Assembly: GCA_014240065.1 (NCBI GenBank)
Contig: JAAZXR010000020.1
Span: forward strand, 1-64,000
From: Myxococcales bacterium
Lineage (GTDB): Bacteria > Myxococcota_A > Polyangia > Nannocystales > Nannocystaceae
Direction of reading: 5' to 3'
DNA length: 64,000 nucleotides
Shown here: piece after piece, positions 61,267-64,000 of the stretch
How the letters are laid out: each line of letters starts with the position of its first letter
Position numbering within the stretch: the first letter of the stretch is position 1
Made by a program: the position numbers and the translations under genes
The notes under the pieces: model-generated
What the model saw: only the letters and a program-made list of their open reading frames with translations
Told to the model about the DNA's origin: nothing
The model's database searches: none

Positions 61267-62025
61267 ATGTTCGTCGTCGGCCGAGGTCGGATCGGGGGGG
61301 CGCTGGAGCAGCGCTCGCCCACGCCCTGCACCGTGCTGCTCCGGGGCGGCGACTGGGGCGAGGTCGAGGCCGCGTCCGATCCCATCGTCGTCACCACCCG
61401 CAACGATGATCTCGATGGCGTGGTCGCTCGTATCCCCGCCTCGCGGCGGCCCGATCTCGTGCTGATTCAAAACGGCATGCTGCGCCCGTGGCTCGCAGAT
61501 CGCGGGCTGTCGGAGGTCACGCGGGGGCTCCTCTTCTTCGCGGTGCCGTCGCTGGGAGCGACACCGGAGGTGGGCGGCCCAAGCCCGTTCGTGGGTCCGC
61601 GGGCGCCGGCTGTGGTGCGATGGCTGGAGTCGATGCGGCTCGACGCGCGCGCGGTGAGCGAGCGGGAGTTTCGTGAGGTCGAGCTGGAGAAACTCGTGTG
61701 GAACAGCGCCTTCGGGTTGTTGTGCGAGGCCTGCGATGCCCCCGTCGGAGAGGTGGTCGACGCACACGGTGACGTGTTCGCGCGCCTCGCCACGGAGCTT
61801 ATCGAGCTGGGCGCGGCCTCCTTGGAGGTCGAGGTGGACCGCGCCACCATGGTCGATTCCCTCGCAGCCTATTCGCGCTCCATCCCAACCTACCGCGGGG
61901 CCGTGAAGGAGTTCGCGTGGCGCAACGGGTGGTTTGTCGGGCTCGCGCGGGGGCGGGGGACATGGCGAGGCGGCGAGCACCACCGCTTGCTGGCCGCGGT
62001 GGGGAAGCTCCCCATCGGGCGCTAG
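61267..62025 (+). CDS. Ketopantoate-reductase-like (PanE/ApbA fold) protein
   Basis: The 252 residues start MFVVGRGRIGGALEQ, a GxGxxG Rossmann site, and LVLIQNGMLRP matches the LQNG block of ketopantoate reductases. The C-terminal helical domain contains VELEKLVWNSAFGLLCEACDAPVGEV, in the place of the family's catalytic Lys and Asn. It is shorter than PanE (about 300). Probably an NAD(P)H-dependent reductase of the operon's product rather than a pantothenate enzyme. It lies 40 bases after the aminotransferase. Confidence 0.72.
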   Translation: MFVVGRGRIGGALEQRSPTPCTVLLRGGDWGEVEAASDPIVVTTRNDDLDGVVARIPASRRPDLVLIQNGMLRPWLADRGLSEVTRGLLFFAVPSLGATPEVGGPSPFVGPRAPAVVRWLESMRLDARAVSEREFREVELEKLVWNSAFGLLCEACDAPVGEVVDAHGDVFARLATELIELGAASLEVEVDRATMVDSLAAYSRSIPTYRGAVKEFAWRNGWFVGLARGRGTWRGGEHHRLLAAVGKLPIGR

Positions 62026-62047
62026 CGAGCGGGGAGTTCGCGCGAAG

Positions 62048-62078
62048 AAAAAGCGAAGGCCCCTCGCGAAAGGGGCCT
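62048..62078 (-). terminator. Intrinsic terminator of the FGE-domain lipoprotein gene
   Basis: Stem AGGCCCC (62057-62063) with GGGGCCT (62072-62078), 8-base loop; on the - strand a run of five T follows at 62052-62048. It also lies just after the + strand operon end but has no T run in that direction. Confidence 0.75.
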
Positions 62079-62121
62079 CGCGCTCACGAGCGCCGGGCGC
62101 GTTCGGTCCCGGTCTCGTCGC

Positions 62122-63003
62122 CTACATCGGGGGCACGGGGGTCTGCGCGCAGCGGATCCCGACGCTGTTGCTGTTGCTGTCTGGGTAGAGGCGCTCGCGC
62201 TTGTTGACGCGCAGCTGCTCGCCAGTGTTGCTCCCGAGGGAGCCGCCACGGATGACGCGAAGCTCGCCCTCCGCAGGACCGACGGGGTTCGTGGTCTCCG
62301 CGGCGTCGTAGCCATCGGCGTACCAGTCGGCGACCCACTCGCGCACGTGACCGGCCATGTTTCGCACGCCGTACGGGGATTCACCCGCGACGATATTAAT
62401 CGTGACCGGTTGCGTCCCAGCGCCACACCCGACCCCGGCGTCGGTGCGCCAGATGACCTTCATGCACATCTGGGTGGGAGCCTCGTCTCCCCACGGGTAC
62501 AAGCGTGAGCCGTCGGCGCCCGCCGCGTTCTCCCACTCGGCCTCCGTGAGCAGCCGCTTCCCACGGAACGCGCAGTAGGCGTCCGCTTGGTCGTGCATGA
62601 TGCAGTTGGCGGGGTGGCTCCCGCGATCCGGGTCGTCGTAGGTGCAGTCGGTGCCGGTGGGGGCGGAGCAGTCTCCCGCTGTGACGCACTCTCGATATTC
62701 GTCCGCCGAAGTCTCAAACGTGTCGATCCAGTAGGGATCCAACGTCACCTCTCGGAGCGGGAGCGTCTCGGTCGGGTAGAGGTCGGAGCCCATGGTGAAG
62801 GTGGTCCCCTCCACGCACTTCATGTTGTCGGGGAGCGCCGCGCACACGTCGAAGTCGAAGCCTCCGTCGTCACCGGTGGTGGAGTCCGCCGTGGAGGAAT
62901 CGTCCGCGTCGGATCCTCCGCAGCCGGCGAGGGACAGCATGAGGGTCGCCGCGAGGGCGGGAAGTAAGGAGTGGGGTAAGCCTTGAGTTCGCACGGCACT
63001 CAT
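62122..63003 (-). CDS. FGE-sulfatase (SUMF1) domain lipoprotein
   Basis: The 293 residues from ATG 63003 have a signal peptide with lipobox LAGC, a Ser/Thr/Asp/Gly-rich linker, and the formylglycine-generating-enzyme-like fold: TFTMGSDLYPTETLPLREV, RGKRLLTEAEWENAAG, YPWGDEAP, GVRNMAGHVREWVADWY and RVIRGGSLGSNTGEQLRV. Extra Cys pairs are present. Many such lipoproteins do not make formylglycine; the role is unknown. The adjacent terminator defines its 3' end. Confidence 0.88.
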   Translation of the reverse strand: MSAVRTQGLPHSLLPALAATLMLSLAGCGGSDADDSSTADSTTGDDGGFDFDVCAALPDNMKCVEGTTFTMGSDLYPTETLPLREVTLDPYWIDTFETSADEYRECVTAGDCSAPTGTDCTYDDPDRGSHPANCIMHDQADAYCAFRGKRLLTEAEWENAAGADGSRLYPWGDEAPTQMCMKVIWRTDAGVGCGAGTQPVTINIVAGESPYGVRNMAGHVREWVADWYADGYDAAETTNPVGPAEGELRVIRGGSLGSNTGEQLRVNKRERLYPDSNSNSVGIRCAQTPVPPM

Positions 63004-63182
63004 GTACCAGCGGCGTTTGTGGAGGGCAAGCGGTCGGCCCAAGTCCCGCAATTTCGTGGGATTATGGTGCCGCGCTCGTCGGGCTCGCCGCGCACGCGAG
63101 GGAGATAATACGGCAATATCGCCTCATGCGGGGGTTGACCGACCGGATACCCCGACGGCACCCTACCCAGGTGCCCCCCTCC

Positions 63183-63899
63183 GTGAGACTGCTGGAGAGC
63201 CCGAAGGTCCGCGAGAGCGCCGCGCTCGCCCTGTCGGACTTGGACGACGGCGCGAGCATCGCGGTCGGAGGCTTCGGCCTTTGTGGCAACCCCGAGGCGT
63301 GCATCGCCGCCGTCGCCGCCTCAGGCGCCGACGGGCTCACGATCATGTCGAACAATTGTGGCAACCAGGGGCGCGGGCTCGCCATCTTGCTCAAGCAGCG
63401 CCAGGTCGCGCGGGTGATCTGCAGCTTCGTGGGCGGCAACCCTGACCTCGAGGCGCAGATGTTGGCGGGCGAAGTGGACGTGCAGCTCAACCCCCAAGGG
63501 ACCTTGGCCGAGCGGTTGCGGGCGGGGGGCGCGGGGATCGAGGCGTTCTTCACGCCGACGGGCGCGGGGACCAAGGTCGCAGAAGGCAAAGAGGTGCGCG
63601 ACTTTGAGGGGCGGCCGTGCGTGTTGGAGACCGCCCTCAAGCCGGACTTCGCCATCGTCCGCGCGGCCAAGGGCGACGTGTTTGGTAACCTCCAATTTTA
63701 TCGGACCTCGCAGAATTTCAACCCGCTCGCCGCCATGGCCGGGCGCGTGACGATCGCCGAGGTCGACGAGCTCGTCCCCGCCGGGGCGCTCGATCCTGAC
63801 CACGTGCACCTGCCGGGGATCTTCGTCCAGCGGGTGGTGCACGTCCCTGAACACGCGAATTTTATCGAATATCGCACGACGAGCGCCCGTCCCTCGTAG
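63183..63899 (+). CDS. scoA: 3-oxoacid CoA-transferase subunit A
   Basis: Alpha subunit of succinyl-CoA:3-ketoacid CoA-transferase type enzymes. From GTG 63183, 238 residues contain ASIAVGGFGLCGNPEACI, VDVQLNPQGTLAERLRAGG and FEGRPCVLETALKPDFAIVRA, then GDVFGNLQFYRTSQNFNP. An ATG at 63126 would add 19 residues. The beta subunit, which carries the catalytic Glu, normally follows directly but is not seen in the remaining bases. Confidence 0.9.
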   Translation: MRLLESPKVRESAALALSDLDDGASIAVGGFGLCGNPEACIAAVAASGADGLTIMSNNCGNQGRGLAILLKQRQVARVICSFVGGNPDLEAQMLAGEVDVQLNPQGTLAERLRAGGAGIEAFFTPTGAGTKVAEGKEVRDFEGRPCVLETALKPDFAIVRAAKGDVFGNLQFYRTSQNFNPLAAMAGRVTIAEVDELVPAGALDPDHVHLPGIFVQRVVHVPEHANFIEYRTTSARPS

Positions 63900-63940
63900 T
63901 GGGCATCGCGCGGCGTCGCCGCGGTGCTACTGTGAAAGTC

Positions 63941-64000
63941 ATGGGGTACGTCAATTTGCATGCTCGTGTGGTCACGTCCGCCCTCGCGTTCGCGGTCGGC
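63941..64000 (+). CDS. Start of an unidentified exported protein (cut by window edge)
   Basis: From ATG 63941 (or GTG 63932 in the same frame) the translation reads MGYVNLHARVVTSALAFAVG up to the edge, which looks like the start of a signal peptide. Too short to identify. It is not the N-terminus expected of CoA-transferase subunit B. Confidence 0.3.
   Translation, partial: MGYVNLHARVVTSALAFAVG

Overview
The window is a high-GC, gene-dense bacterial chromosome segment. Its gene content suggests a Myxococcota or related deltaproteobacterial-type organism: a DUF4388 (PATAN) signalling protein, several HD-GYP and receiver proteins, many lipoproteins, an FGE-sulfatase-domain lipoprotein with a Ser/Thr/Asp/Gly-rich linker, and a KamA-family radical SAM enzyme. 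This placement is inferred from gene families and is not proven by any marker phylogeny.

Positions 1-14978 are the str/S10/spc/alpha ribosomal supercluster on the + strand: tuf (3' part), rpsJ, rplD, rplW, rplB, rpsS, rplV, rpsC, rplP, rpmC, rpsQ, rplN, rplX, rplE, rpsH, rplF, rplR, rpsE, rpmD, rplO, secY, a divergent infA, rpmJ, rpsM, rpsK, rpsD, rpoA and rplQ. Two genes normally found here are absent at clean junctions: rplC (between rpsJ and rplD) and rpsN (between rplE and rpsH). adk and map are also absent, and an opposite-strand RluA-family pseudouridine synthase plus a GC-rich repeat tract occupies the secY-infA gap.

Positions 15193-17178 hold a compact, overlapping fliO-fliP-fliQ-fliR-like export-gate operon with no other flagellar or secretion gene beside it except a possible FlhB-membrane-domain-like protein at 20464. 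Between them lie two lipoproteins and a predicted outer-membrane barrel protein. Next come priA, a pseudo-receiver/PATAN/J-like protein and fmt; then, on the - strand, deoC and a short family A DNA polymerase; then + strand kamA. After that come a GT-C-like membrane protein (-), a dihaem cytochrome c peroxidase lipoprotein (+), and rplM-rpsI (-) ending in a clear terminator.

Positions 35706-50347 carry a receiver/degenerate-GGDEF protein, NAD kinase, a DUF1835 protein, beta-carbonic anhydrase, recN, a trypsin-like lipoprotein, a DUF985 cupin, a K+ channel with a zinc ribbon, a catalytically degenerate LytM/M23 protein, a CheY-like receiver, two divergent HD-GYP proteins and truA. An HTTM-domain gene pair, a small membrane protein and murJ follow.

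The most unusual part is 54857-62025. An AraC-type regulator is divergent from a tightly packed four-gene set: a 996-residue aminotransferase-GNAT-pseudo-aminotransferase fusion, a C45/penicillin-acyltransferase-like protein lacking the usual nucleophile Cys, a second class III aminotransferase, and a ketopantoate-reductase-like protein. It looks like an amino-compound biosynthesis or modification pathway that I do not recognise. The window ends with an FGE-domain lipoprotein (-), a CoA-transferase subunit A gene (+) without its usual subunit B beside it, and the start of an unidentified exported protein.
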